Below the pieces are notes generated by a model that was not told where the DNA came from, did not search any database, and saw only the letters and a program-made list of their open reading frames with translations. A stretch of 31,866 bases of DNA from GCA-2717185 sp964386465 (GTDB lineage Bacteria; Pseudomonadota; Alphaproteobacteria; UBA8366; GCA-2717185): NCBI GenBank assembly GCA_964386465.1, contig CAYLTU010000027.1, positions 1-31,866 on the forward strand, written 5' to 3'. Below are positions 7,681-16,384 of the stretch, one piece after another. The translations under genes and the position numbers were made by a program. Each line of letters starts with the position of its first letter. The first letter of the stretch is position 1.

Positions 7681-10056
7681 ATGGATTGCAAATTATGCGG
7701 GTTGCCGGCCCCATCGCCGCCGATAGAGGCTAACGGCCTGTCATTTTGCTGTATCGGCTGCCGTGAAGTGTACCGGCATTTCGGCGAAGGCGATGTTGCG
7801 ACCGGTTCGGTGCGTAAAACGGCGGAAATTCAACCGCCGGTTCCCGACGGCGCCGAAGTGTACCTGCGGGTTGGCGGAATGCATTGTCCGTCCTGTGAAA
7901 TCCTGATCGAACGGGTGGCGGAAAAAGTCGACGGCGTTCTTTATGCCGCCTCCAGTTACGCCACCGCCACCGCGAAGATAATCTACGATCCAGGCCGAAT
8001 CGATCCGGTGAAGCTACCGGAATTGCTGAGTGTGGCCGGTTACAGAGTGCGCCTGCGTGGCGAAGCCGTTGGCGAAGTGGACGACCGGTTGGCGTTGCTC
8101 AGGCTCATTGCGGCAACATCCTTCGCCGCCGTCGTGATGATGCTTTATCTCGCCTTTTATTACCCCTCGCATTTGGGGTTGGTCGAACGCAGCGATTTGG
8201 AACCGGTTGGCTGGTTGGCCTTTTACGCCGTACCGCGGGCTTTGTTCGTGCTGACCAGCTTACAGGTTTTCCTTGTCGGCAGCCCGATCTTCCGGGGCGC
8301 CTGGATCGGTTTGCGGGTTGGCGTGATGAACATGGACAACCTGCTCGTCATCGCCATTTTGGCGGCCTACGGATACAGTGTTTTGCAAATGCTGTCCGGC
8401 TCGCTGGAGCTGTATTTCGATGTCTCCACGGCGATAGTGGCCGTGGTGACGATCGGCCGGTATTTCGAACAAGGCGCTCGCGCGGTCGCGACACAGGAAC
8501 TGACCAAGCTTATGCAGATCTGGTCGCCCCGGGCGCGCGTTCGTCACGGCGTGGATTTTGTTGAGCGCGGCGTTGGCGATTTGAAACCGGGCGATCAAGT
8601 CCTCATCAGCCAGGGCGAACCGGTTCCGGTCGACGGCGTCATACTCTTGGGCGAAGCGGCGGTCGATGAATCCTTAATGACGGGAGAGCCATTTCCCGTA
8701 ACCCGTGGCGCCGGCGCAAGCGTAATCGGCGGCGCTTTGGTCGTTGAAGGCGAGATAACCATCGAAGTCGGTGCGAATGTCGAAAGCCAGGTCGATAGCC
8801 TGGCACGCGTCCTTTGGAATCTGCAAAGCTCGTTCGCTGGCGCCCATGGATTGGCCGACCGGGTCGCGCGCTTGTTTGTGCCGGTCGTACTTGCGCTCGC
8901 CGTTTTGGTGGTCGCATGGTCGCTTCTATCAGGGGGAATATTGTCGTCTGCCCTGCTTACGGGTTTGGCGACATTGATCGTTTCGTGTCCCTGCACATTC
9001 GGTTTGGCGATTCCCCTGACCAGTGCCGCAGGTGTCAGCGCCGCGCTGAACCGAGGCATCATAGTTACAAGTTCCGACGCCTTCGAAAAAATATCTCGGA
9101 TCGATATCGTCGCGATTGACAAGACCGGAACTCTCTCGACAGGCGAAATGCGGGTTGTCAGGAAAATCGGCTCTCCTGAATCCGTCGCCTATGCGGCAGC
9201 CGTGGAACGGCTTTCCGCTCATCCGATCGCCCGCGCCATAGCAAGATTGGATAAGAGCAAGGTTGCGACGGAACTCGCCATTCATCCTGGCAGAGGGGTA
9301 GTCGCACGGGTCGAAAACCGTCGCGTGGCGGTCGGCGGCCGCACCCTATTTGCCACGCTGGGCTGGGAGATCCCAAACGAACTTGCAGCCGAAGCAGAGG
9401 ACATTGCGTCGGACGGAGAGGTGATATCCTTTGTCGGTTGGAACGAACGCGTTCAGGGCGCCATTGCAACCCAGGACCAATCGCGCCCGGAATGGCAGGA
9501 ATTGATCGACCGGCTGCGCGCCTCGGCTCGTGTGGTTTTGTTGACGGGCGCCGAACATCCGAGCGGTTACGAAGACCGGGTCGATGAATTTTTTGCCGGC
9601 GTGCCGCCGAAAGCCAAGGCGGCGGTCATCGAACGCTTGCGGGCCGAAGGCACGGTGGTGATGATCGGCGACGGCAGCAATGACGCACCTGCGCTTGCCG
9701 CCGCCGATTTCGGAATCGCTTTCGGTGACACAACCTCGCTGGCCGCCGACGCCGCGGACCTTGTGATACCTGGCGATCGGCTTGACAGGATTTTTGACGC
9801 ATTCGAAGTGATTGCCACGACCCGACGCCGAGTCAGGCAAAATCTCGGTTGGGCCCTGCTCTATAATGCCACAGCCATCCCCTTGGCGATGAGCGGTTTC
9901 CTCAACCCGCTATTTGCCGCCTTGGCAATGTCGGCAAGCAGTCTGCTAGTGGTCTGGAATTCCTCCCGGCAGATCTGCGGAGCAAGTTTCTTGGATACAA
10001 TGCCAGTACGGCGGTCCGAAAAGTTCCGAGGAAGCCGCTTTCGCAATGTCGAGTGA
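7681..10056 (+). CDS. copper-translocating P1B-type ATPase (CcoI/FixI-like)
   Basis: A 791-residue heavy-metal P-type ATPase that probably exports Cu(I) to the periplasm for insertion into a heme-copper enzyme. The N-terminus has a Cys-rich patch (MDCKLCG and FCCIGC, the pattern of FixI/CcoI-type pumps). An HMA domain with GMHCPSC follows at about 65-72. Eight membrane helices are expected, with the CPC metal site at about 436 (SCPCTFGL), the actuator TGEP at about 333, the phosphorylation motif DKTGT at about 480, the SAHPIA nucleotide-binding motif at about 514 and GDGSNDAP at about 663. It is divergent from the oxidase operon and 28 bp upstream of a DsbD_2-like gene. This suits metal loading of CuA/CuB rather than bulk copper resistance, but that role is inferred from context. 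Confidence 0.9.
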   Translation: MDCKLCGLPAPSPPIEANGLSFCCIGCREVYRHFGEGDVATGSVRKTAEIQPPVPDGAEVYLRVGGMHCPSCEILIERVAEKVDGVLYAASSYATATAKIIYDPGRIDPVKLPELLSVAGYRVRLRGEAVGEVDDRLALLRLIAATSFAAVVMMLYLAFYYPSHLGLVERSDLEPVGWLAFYAVPRALFVLTSLQVFLVGSPIFRGAWIGLRVGVMNMDNLLVIAILAAYGYSVLQMLSGSLELYFDVSTAIVAVVTIGRYFEQGARAVATQELTKLMQIWSPRARVRHGVDFVERGVGDLKPGDQVLISQGEPVPVDGVILLGEAAVDESLMTGEPFPVTRGAGASVIGGALVVEGEITIEVGANVESQVDSLARVLWNLQSSFAGAHGLADRVARLFVPVVLALAVLVVAWSLLSGGILSSALLTGLATLIVSCPCTFGLAIPLTSAAGVSAALNRGIIVTSSDAFEKISRIDIVAIDKTGTLSTGEMRVVRKIGSPESVAYAAAVERLSAHPIARAIARLDKSKVATELAIHPGRGVVARVENRRVAVGGRTLFATLGWEIPNELAAEAEDIASDGEVISFVGWNERVQGAIATQDQSRPEWQELIDRLRASARVVLLTGAEHPSGYEDRVDEFFAGVPPKAKAAVIERLRAEGTVVMIGDGSNDAPALAAADFGIAFGDTTSLAADAADLVIPGDRLDRIFDAFEVIATTRRRVRQNLGWALLYNATAIPLAMSGFLNPLFAALAMSASSLLVVWNSSRQICGASFLDTMPVRRSEKFRGSRFRNVE

Positions 10057-10084
10057 CAGGCATCGAATCTGAGCGGGCAAGCGT

Positions 10085-10816
10085 ATGGAGCCCATTTACA
10101 TAACCGCCATGCTAATTGGCCTGCTGGGCTCCACCCATTGCATAGGCATGTGCGGCGGCATTGTCGGCGCGCTGAGCGCGGGACAGGGGCAACCCCAACG
10201 ATCGGCATCGTCCCAGATGGCCCACCATCTCACCTATAACGGCGGTCGAATCGTCAGTTACACGTTTGCAGGGGCTATTGCAGGCCTCGCCGGTTCGCTG
10301 GCGTCGAACCTGCCCCTGGATTTCATCGTGCCGTTTGGCCGCATCTTCGCCGGTCTGCTGATGATTGCATTGGGCCTTTATATTGCCGGCTGGTGGCACG
10401 CGATCGCCGTGCTCGAAAAGGCCGGATATAAGGGCTGGAAACGAATCGAACCCATGGGGCGGCGGTTCCTGCCGGCCAATACACCGGGTCGAGCATTCGG
10501 TCTTGGTTTGGTTTGGGGATGGCTGCCCTGTGGCCTGGTCTATTCGGCTCTGGCGCTATCGATGGTCTCCATGTCGGTGCGGGAGGGGGCCTTGATCATG
10601 CTTGCCTTCGGACTCGGGACCTTGCCGTCGCTCCTGGTTTTAGGCGGCGCTGCCAAATATGTTTCCAGTCTGGCTCAGCGTCCCGTCATGCGTCGGATTG
10701 CCGGCGCCGTCGTGGTTTTGATAGGTGTCTATTCGATTGTCATCGCCTTCAGCGGTCATGACCACGAACATGCCGCCGTCATTCGAACACCCGGCGATCA
10801 ACCACATACTCATTAG
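10085..10816 (+). CDS. DsbD_2/TauE-SafE-like membrane protein, oxidase-maturation candidate
   Basis: A 243-residue polytopic membrane protein with about six helices and the signature STHCIGMCGGIVGALS near the N-terminus, followed by FGLVWGWLPCGLVYSAL. These motifs define the family usually annotated as sulfite exporter TauE/SafE or DsbD_2, which commonly sits beside CcoI-type ATPases and cytochrome oxidase assembly genes. The paired Cys in HCIGMC and the later PCG suggest metal or thiol chemistry. The C-terminus is His-rich (SGHDHEHAAV and PHTH). The 28-bp spacing to the ATPase gene implies co-transcription and a copper role. Sulfite export is the other possibility and would be notable beside rDsr and Xsc, but I consider it less likely. 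Confidence 0.75.
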   Translation: MEPIYITAMLIGLLGSTHCIGMCGGIVGALSAGQGQPQRSASSQMAHHLTYNGGRIVSYTFAGAIAGLAGSLASNLPLDFIVPFGRIFAGLLMIALGLYIAGWWHAIAVLEKAGYKGWKRIEPMGRRFLPANTPGRAFGLGLVWGWLPCGLVYSALALSMVSMSVREGALIMLAFGLGTLPSLLVLGGAAKYVSSLAQRPVMRRIAGAVVVLIGVYSIVIAFSGHDHEHAAVIRTPGDQPHTH

Positions 10817-10873
10817 AGCGGATCGGCCTCAAACATCGCTATCCGCCGGCCGTCTAAAATCCAGGCTACCTAA

Positions 10874-12334
10874 TCAACCATCCCACACTTCTTCGCTGGC
10901 AATGATGGGCAGCGGGGTTTTGGCCCGGGTTGCCTCGTCGGCGGGTGTTCGCCTGATGCCGGCATACCAATTGAGACCTTCGCGCAAGGTGACGACGCCG
11001 CCAATGATGATCAAGGCGGGAGCCTGAAGGCCGGCCTCTGCCGCCGCAGCGGGCAGGGTACCGACGGTTCCGGTGAGGACGCGTTGATCAGGCCTGGTGC
11101 CGTTTTCGACCACGGCGGCCGGTGTGTCGCCGTCGCCGCCATGGGCGATATAGGCGTCGGTGATCCCATTGAGCGAGGACAGACCCATATAGACGACTAT
11201 GGTCTGTCTCGGCTGGATCAGCGCGTGCCAGTCGAGGTCGGGAGGGCCTTCCTTCGCGTGACCGGTGACGAACACGCATGACTGTGCGTGATCGCGGTGG
11301 GTCAGCGGTATGCCCGCATAGGCGGCGCAGCCCGAAGCGGCAGTCACGCCCGGCACGACCTGGAAGGCGATGCCCTCGCGCGCCAGCGCTTCGATCTCCT
11401 CGCCGCCGCGCCCGAAGATGAACGGATCGCCGCCCTTCAGGCGCAGCACACGTTTGCCTTGGCTGGCGAGGCGCACCAGCATTTCGCCGATCTCATCCTG
11501 CGCCACGGTGTGGTTCTTGGGTTGCTTGCCGACAAAGACACGCTCGGCGTCGCGGCGGACCAGGTTGAGGACGCCGTCGCCGATCAACCTGTCGTACAGC
11601 ACCACGTCGGCCTGCTGCATCAACCGGAGTGCGCGGAAGGTAAGCAGATCCGGATCGCCCGGCCCTGCGCCTACCAGGTAGACCTCACCGACCGGCTTGC
11701 CGCCGCTTTCCTTCAACCGCCGCTCCAACAATGACTTTGCCGTGTCTTTTTGGCCGGAAAATAGTTGTTCGGCGATCGGGCCGCCGATCACTTCCTCCCA
11801 GAAGCGGCGCCGCGCGCCGGAATCCGGTAACGCCCGCTTGACGCGGTCGCGGTATTCGCCGGCGAACTCGGCAAGTCCCCCATAGGCGGACGGGATCATG
11901 GTCTCGAACCGCGCCTTCAGCGCCCGGGTCAGCAGCGGCGCCGCCCCGCCGCTCGACACCGCCACCAGCACGGGGGCGCGATCGACCAGCGCCGGCAGAA
12001 TGAAGTCGCACAGCGCGGGTTGGTCGACAATGTTGACCGGTACGCCGGCTGCCGTCGCCAGCGCGTGCAGGCGCCGGTTGACCGCGCTGTCATCCGATGC
12101 GCCGATCGCGATCGCGCAGCCAGCCAAATCTTCCGCCGTGACCGGTCCCGCACGGTGTTCGATATCGCCTCGACCCGCGAACCTCGCCAGCTCCACGTCC
12201 AGCGTTGGTGCGATGACAACCGGCCTACAGCCGGCCCGGACCAACAGATCCACCTTTCGCGCCGCCTGCAATCCGCCCCCCGCGACAACCACGCGGCGCC
12301 CCTTCACGGTGAGAAATACCGGTAGGTGGTCCAT
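10874..12334 (-). CDS. cysG: siroheme synthase (uroporphyrinogen-III methyltransferase/precorrin-2 dehydrogenase/ferrochelatase)
   Basis: A 486-residue fused enzyme that converts uroporphyrinogen III to siroheme, the prosthetic group of DsrAB. Residues 1 to about 205 form the NAD-dependent dehydrogenase/ferrochelatase half: VVVAGGGLQAARKVDLL at the Rossmann loop, then VDQPALCDFILPALVDR and SSGGAAPLLTRALKARFE. Residues about 217-470 form the SAM-dependent methyltransferase: VYLVGAGPGDPDLLTFRA, VLYDRLI and RLKGGDPFIFGRGGEE. It is the last gene of a minus-strand operon, and its start overlaps the preceding stop by one base (TAATG). The length agrees with CysG (about 457-480). Its position just outside the dsr operon suggests dedicated supply, though it may also serve assimilatory enzymes. 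Confidence 0.95.
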   Translation of the reverse strand: MDHLPVFLTVKGRRVVVAGGGLQAARKVDLLVRAGCRPVVIAPTLDVELARFAGRGDIEHRAGPVTAEDLAGCAIAIGASDDSAVNRRLHALATAAGVPVNIVDQPALCDFILPALVDRAPVLVAVSSGGAAPLLTRALKARFETMIPSAYGGLAEFAGEYRDRVKRALPDSGARRRFWEEVIGGPIAEQLFSGQKDTAKSLLERRLKESGGKPVGEVYLVGAGPGDPDLLTFRALRLMQQADVVLYDRLIGDGVLNLVRRDAERVFVGKQPKNHTVAQDEIGEMLVRLASQGKRVLRLKGGDPFIFGRGGEEIEALAREGIAFQVVPGVTAASGCAAYAGIPLTHRDHAQSCVFVTGHAKEGPPDLDWHALIQPRQTIVVYMGLSSLNGITDAYIAHGGDGDTPAAVVENGTRPDQRVLTGTVGTLPAAAAEAGLQAPALIIIGGVVTLREGLNWYAGIRRTPADEATRAKTPLPIIASEEVWDG

Positions 12335-12552
12335 TATTCGGATTCTGCCACTTCGGCGGCCCAGTCTTGCATCGCCCGGGCCAAGAGGGTGGCGGTGTCG
12401 GCATCCAGATCCATGATCGTGAAGCGGTGCCCTTCGCGGATGCGCAGCCGCAGCATGCGCATGCCGCTTTCGTGCGTTACGTCCTGCAACACGACTTCGC
12501 GGCCGTAGGGGGCGGCGATCTCGGCCAGGGGAGCGACGGTTTCCTCGCTCAT
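12334..12552 (-). CDS. small conserved-looking protein in the cysG operon, unknown function
   Basis: A 72-residue protein starting MSEETVAPLAEIAAPYGR, chosen because its ATG overlaps the stop of the upstream small gene (ATGA). It contains two beta-rich stretches (EVVLQDVTHESGMRMLRLRI and GHRFTIMDLDADTA) and ends in an acidic amphipathic helix (LARAMQDWAAEVAESE). It has no Cys, signal peptide or membrane helix. I do not recognise the family. The GMRMLRLRIREGHRF pattern suggests a small alpha/beta binding or accessory protein. Translational coupling on both sides argues that it is genuinely expressed. Confidence 0.7.
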   Translation of the reverse strand: MSEETVAPLAEIAAPYGREVVLQDVTHESGMRMLRLRIREGHRFTIMDLDADTATLLARAMQDWAAEVAESE

Positions 12553-12740
12553 CGCGTGCCTTGATAGAAGGCGGTTTCGATTACCCACTGCCAATTCCTG
12601 GGCGTGTCGCGGTAATCCGGCTTGATATCGAACTGCAGGTGGATTTCGCCCGCCGAGGCGCGTCGGCGCACTTCCGTCAGCAGTTCATTGAAGCTGTTGA
12701 TCTGCGGATTCTGAATGATGAGGTCGCTGAGGTCGAGCAT
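12549..12740 (-). CDS. 63-residue unknown protein in the cysG operon
   Basis: A small protein, MLDLSDLIIQNPQINSFNEL and onward, with a Trp-containing C-terminus (DTPRNWQWVIETAFYQGTR). The ATG at 12738-12740 lies 7 bp after the dioxygenase stop, and the TGA overlaps the next start by ATGA. The frame extends further upstream, but that part overlaps the dioxygenase gene and is rejected. Predicted helical N-terminus, then a short beta strand (GEIHLQFDI). No Cys, membrane segment or known motif. I do not recognise the family. Strict coupling between a dioxygenase and siroheme synthase suggests a shared pathway. Confidence 0.7.
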   Translation of the reverse strand: MLDLSDLIIQNPQINSFNELLTEVRRRASAGEIHLQFDIKPDYRDTPRNWQWVIETAFYQGTR

Positions 12741-12747
12741 GGCGTTC

Positions 12748-13689
12748 CTAATCGATAGTGTCGTACAGCCGGTCGAAATACCGGGCGCGGTAGAGGAGGC
12801 GTTCGCGCGCCGGGTCATGGACGAACGCGGTGCGATTGTGAAGCACGTTGTTGGAAATAATCCCCTGTCCCGGCAGCAGGCGATGGCGCAGAATCGGGCC
12901 GTCTTCGTCGGCCAGAAGATCGTTCAGAAACGCGACCGCTGCCCGGGTCGTCGCGTCGTCCCGCCATATGACGTTTTTCTTTCGCGCGGTATAACGCATG
13001 TGCAACGCACCCGTCGCGGCGTCGAAGGAGAAAACGGGTCCATGCCGGGCCGGTCGGATTTCGCGGCCGAATTCATGGTTGGCCGGAATTGTCATGCAAT
13101 TTGGATGCGTCAGGGCGAGGGTAAAATCGGGGTTCGCGTCGCGCAACAAGATATAGGCGATCTCAGGGTCGAGTAGGGCGTTGCCGCCGCCTTCGGCGGC
13201 GTCGCGCACGCAGTGCAATACGATCGCGTGGATCCGATCGGTCTCCGTATTGTAATAGCCGTCGGTATGCCAGCTTAGCCCCCGGTTCGAATAGGGGATG
13301 TACGCGGTACGCAGGCCCTCGGTTGCGACTTTGAGCGCCGTGACGCCGCTCTCATCGGCGCACAGGTGATGGTCGATCCGGCGCAACCCGAAACCGGCGG
13401 CAAAAGTGCGAATCGCCGTCCGGTCGACGGTTCGGTCGCGGCAGGCATAAATCGCCATGTTGGCGCGTCGGACGCGGTCATGAAGCGCCTCGAATTCCGA
13501 CGATCCCACATCCTTCAGCCCTCCGATTTCGACGATCAGTTCTTCAGCGTACCGGGGCATCCGCGCCAGTTTGGCGTCGCGCCAACGCCGATAGGACGCT
13601 GTGTCGCATTGCTCGATCGTCGCGCGCAGGCTTTTGCACCCTGCGTCTGAACCGTCGGTCGGTGTAAATTGTTCGTTCATTGCCTTCAT
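12748..13689 (-). CDS. TauD/TfdA-family Fe(II)/2-oxoglutarate dioxygenase
   Basis: A 313-residue protein of the taurine/2,4-D dioxygenase superfamily. It shows the metal facial triad His141-x-Asp143 (LSWHTDGYYN) and distal His284 (NNVLHNRTAF), followed by the 2-oxoglutarate-binding Arg region (RLLYRARYFDR, 297-301). The N-terminal about 90 residues are unlike classical TauD and closer to the longer gamma-butyrobetaine-hydroxylase-like members. The ATG at 13687-13689 is chosen; a second ATG lies three codons in. It is the first gene of the minus-strand operon ending in cysG, divergent from dsrA. A sulfonate-cleaving, sulfite-releasing role would fit the surroundings, but the substrate cannot be read from sequence. 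Confidence 0.85.
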   Translation of the reverse strand: MKAMNEQFTPTDGSDAGCKSLRATIEQCDTASYRRWRDAKLARMPRYAEELIVEIGGLKDVGSSEFEALHDRVRRANMAIYACRDRTVDRTAIRTFAAGFGLRRIDHHLCADESGVTALKVATEGLRTAYIPYSNRGLSWHTDGYYNTETDRIHAIVLHCVRDAAEGGGNALLDPEIAYILLRDANPDFTLALTHPNCMTIPANHEFGREIRPARHGPVFSFDAATGALHMRYTARKKNVIWRDDATTRAAVAFLNDLLADEDGPILRHRLLPGQGIISNNVLHNRTAFVHDPARERLLYRARYFDRLYDTID

Positions 13690-14000
13690 TACGCCTCGCG
13701 GGCCGCGTGGATCGCACTGAAATTGGTTGTTCGGCCTCTGCAGTCAACGTTTATCGTAACTGAGGAAAAAAGATGATTTCGGCGCGCTGGTGACAAGTCC
13801 GGCCGCATGCGTCGTCAGCGAAACCGTATTCGGTGGTCCAAACCCCAAAATTCTGGTTGGATAATTCACTGGATTCGAATTGGTCGGCCACTATATCATG
13901 GTTTTCGAATATGAGTTATGATTTCGTAGTATAATCATGCCGCGATAGGGCCGCCGAGCGCAGGGGCACGCAGAGGAAAGACGACACAAAAGGGAAGTTC
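13690..14000. promoter_or_regulatory. divergent dioxygenase-cysG / dsr operon control region
   Basis: A 311-bp spacer carrying the promoters of both operons. A TATAAT (13930-13935) lies 65 bp before dsrA with no good -35, which suggests an activator-dependent start. Just upstream, TTCGAAT occurs twice as direct repeats (13874-13880 and 13904-13910), start to start 30 bp, close to three helical turns. ATTC and GAAT half-sites also occur at 13864-13867 and 13877-13880. dsrA has an AAGGGAAG Shine-Dalgarno sequence a few bases before its ATG. Confidence 0.45.
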
Positions 14001-15266
14001 ATGTCGAAGGAACAGCACGATTCGCCAATGCTCGACGATCTCGAGGACGGCCCCTGGCCGAGCTTCGTGACGGGTCTGAAACGCCTCGCGGGTGACGAGG
14101 GCAAGCCGTACGCCGGCATGATGAAGGATCTGGTGGGTCAGTTGGAGCATTCCTACGAGACCCGGACCGGCTACTGGAAGGGCGGAACGCTCAGCGTATA
14201 CGGTTATGGTGGGGGCATCATTCCGCGGTTTTCCGAAGTCGCCGAGGACTATCCCGAATCTTCCGAGTTCCACACCCTGCGCGTGCAGCCGCCGGCGGGT
14301 ATGCATTACTCCACCGACCTGTTGCGCAAGATGTGCGACATCTGGTCGGAGCACGGATCCGGGCTGATCGCCCTGCATGGGCAGAGCGGCGATATCATGT
14401 TCCAGGGCTGCACGACGGAAAATACCCAGAAGGCGTTCGATGACCTGAACAAGGCCGGGTTCGACCTCGGCGGCGCGGGCCCGGCCCTGCGCACTTCGAT
14501 GAGCTGCGTCGGCCACGCACGCTGCGAACAGTCCTGCTACGACGAAATCCGCGCCCATCGCGGAATCATCAACGCTTTCCTGGACGAAATGCACCGCCCG
14601 GCGCTGCCCTACAAGTTCAAGTTCAAGTTCTCCGGCTGTCCGAACGATTGCGTCAATTCCATCCATCGATCCGATTTCGCGGTGATCGGAACCTGGCGCG
14701 ACGAAATTCAAGTCGACCAGGAAGAGGTCAAGAAGTTCGTCGCCAAGGCCGGCCGCAAGGAAATGATCGATTCGGTCATCGCCAACTGCCCGTCGCGGGC
14801 GCTCAGCCTGAACGACGACGACACGCTGGACATCGACAACGAAAGCTGCGTGCGCTGCATGCATTGCATCAACGTCATGACCAAGGCGCTGTCGCCGGGC
14901 AAGGAACGCGGCGCCACGATACTGATCGGCGGCAAGCGTTCTCTGAAGATCGGCGATCTGATGGGCACCGTGATCATCCCGTTCATGCGGCTGGAAACCG
15001 ACGAGGATTTCGAACAGCTCCAGGAACTGGGGGAAACGGTGATCGATTTCTTCGCCGAAAACGCCCTGGAGCACGAGAGGGTCGGCGAGACGATAGACCG
15101 CATCGGCCTCGCGAATTTCCTCGAGGCGATCGGCGTCGAGGTCGATCCGAACATGGTCAACCATCCCCGCACCAGCTCCTTCGTCCGCACCGACGACTGG
15201 GATGAGGAAGCGGCGAAGTGGCACGAGCGCAAGGCGGGCAAATCCTCCGCCGTATCGGCCGAATGA
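14001..15266 (+). CDS. dsrA: reverse-type dissimilatory sulfite reductase alpha subunit
   Basis: A 421-residue subunit of the siroheme enzyme that, in sulfur oxidisers, oxidises DsrC-bound persulfide sulfur to sulfite in the cytoplasm. The siroheme-[4Fe-4S] site is complete: Cys169 and Cys175 (CVGHARC), Cys213 and Cys217 (CPNDC). The inserted ferredoxin domain is seen at ANCPSRAL and CVRCMHCIN. Length is as in Allochromatium (about 417). The first gene of a plus-strand operon whose order (dsrABEFHCMKLJOP..N) and dsrEFH genes mark the oxidative branch. dsrB follows after 25 bp. Confidence 0.98.
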   Translation: MSKEQHDSPMLDDLEDGPWPSFVTGLKRLAGDEGKPYAGMMKDLVGQLEHSYETRTGYWKGGTLSVYGYGGGIIPRFSEVAEDYPESSEFHTLRVQPPAGMHYSTDLLRKMCDIWSEHGSGLIALHGQSGDIMFQGCTTENTQKAFDDLNKAGFDLGGAGPALRTSMSCVGHARCEQSCYDEIRAHRGIINAFLDEMHRPALPYKFKFKFSGCPNDCVNSIHRSDFAVIGTWRDEIQVDQEEVKKFVAKAGRKEMIDSVIANCPSRALSLNDDDTLDIDNESCVRCMHCINVMTKALSPGKERGATILIGGKRSLKIGDLMGTVIIPFMRLETDEDFEQLQELGETVIDFFAENALEHERVGETIDRIGLANFLEAIGVEVDPNMVNHPRTSSFVRTDDWDEEAAKWHERKAGKSSAVSAE

Positions 15267-15291
15267 CCGCGGAAACGCGAGGAGACGCAGG

Positions 15292-16371
15292 ATGAGCGAA
15301 CAAACGCAACCGCGCCGGCCCGACGAAACCGGAGTCATGGATCCGTTCCCGCATATGCATCCGGTAATGAAAAAGAATTACGGACAGTGGGACTGGCATG
15401 ACCGGCTGCGCCCGGGCGTGCTGCACCATGTAGCGCATGGCGGCGACGAAATCTGGACCGTGCGAGCCGGCACCCAGCGTCAAATGGACGTGTACACGAT
15501 CCGCAAGCTTTGCGACATCGCCGACGAGTTCGCCGAGGGGCATGTCCGTTTCACGTCGCGCAGCAATATCGAGTTCATGGTCAGCACCGAAGCGCAAGTC
15601 GCGCCGCTGATCAACGAATTGGAAGGCGAGGGCTTTCCCGTCGGCGGCACCGGCAATTCCGTATCGATGATCTCCCACACACAGGGCTGGCTGCATTGCG
15701 ATATTCCCGGCACCGATGCTTCGGGCGTGGTCAAGGCGCTGATGGACGATCTGCATCACGAGTTCACCCATGAGGAAATGCCGAACCGGGTGCGCATCAC
15801 CACTTCGTGCTGCCAGATCAACTGCGGCGGCCAGGGCGACATCGCTATCAACGTTCAATACGCGAAGCCGCCGCGCATCAATCACGATTTGATCGCCAAT
15901 GTGTGCGAACGCCCGGCGGTGGTCGCGCGTTGCCCGGTGGCGGCGATCCGTCCGGCGATGGTCAACGGCAAGCCGTCTCTCGAGATCGACGAGAAAAAGT
16001 GCATCTGCTGCGGCGCCTGTTATCCGCCGTGCCCGCCGATGCAGATCAACGGTCCGGATTCGACTAGGCTGGCGATCTGGGTTGGCGGCAAACATTCCAA
16101 CGCGCGCAGCAAGCCGACTTTTCACAAGCTCGTGGTCGCCGGCCTGCCGAACAATCCGCCGCGCTGGCCGGAGGTGAACGAAATCGTGAAGTCGATTCTC
16201 TACGCCTACAAGGAAAACGCGAAATCATGGGAACGCATGGGCGAATGGATCGAGCGGATCGGTTGGGCCCGATTCTTCGATATAACCGGCCTGGCGTTCA
16301 CCAAGCACCATCTCGACGATTGGAGCGGCGGGCGGCAAAGCCTGAACGCTTCCACACACATCCGCTTTTGA
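15292..16371 (+). CDS. dsrB: reverse-type dissimilatory sulfite reductase beta subunit
   Basis: A 359-residue partner of DsrA in the alpha2beta2 enzyme. It shows the beta-type cluster motif SCCQINCGG (Cys173, Cys174, Cys178) with the Cys of VVARCPV nearby, and a ferredoxin domain CICCGACYPPCPPM. The ATG at 15292 is preferred over an upstream in-frame ATG at 15202, which would overlap dsrA, because a GAGGAGA ribosome site lies just before it. dsrE follows after 13 bp. Conservation of the motif and length leaves little doubt. Confidence 0.98.
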   Translation: MSEQTQPRRPDETGVMDPFPHMHPVMKKNYGQWDWHDRLRPGVLHHVAHGGDEIWTVRAGTQRQMDVYTIRKLCDIADEFAEGHVRFTSRSNIEFMVSTEAQVAPLINELEGEGFPVGGTGNSVSMISHTQGWLHCDIPGTDASGVVKALMDDLHHEFTHEEMPNRVRITTSCCQINCGGQGDIAINVQYAKPPRINHDLIANVCERPAVVARCPVAAIRPAMVNGKPSLEIDEKKCICCGACYPPCPPMQINGPDSTRLAIWVGGKHSNARSKPTFHKLVVAGLPNNPPRWPEVNEIVKSILYAYKENAKSWERMGEWIERIGWARFFDITGLAFTKHHLDDWSGGRQSLNASTHIRF

Positions 16372-16384
16372 CGGGGAAAACTGA

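Noticed and set aside
7395..7691. A 98-codon minus-strand open frame in the oxidase/ATPase spacer
   Set aside because: No similarity that I recognise, it overlaps the palindrome and the ATPase start, and its base composition looks non-coding.
10817..10846. GCGGAT / ATCCGC hairpin between the convergent membrane-protein and cysG genes as a terminator
   Set aside because: Only a 6-bp stem with a 17-nt loop and no T tract, so too weak to call.
13935..15338. A 467-codon minus-strand open frame over dsrA
   Set aside because: Antisense shadow of dsrA, with Val/Ala/Arg-biased composition and no motif.
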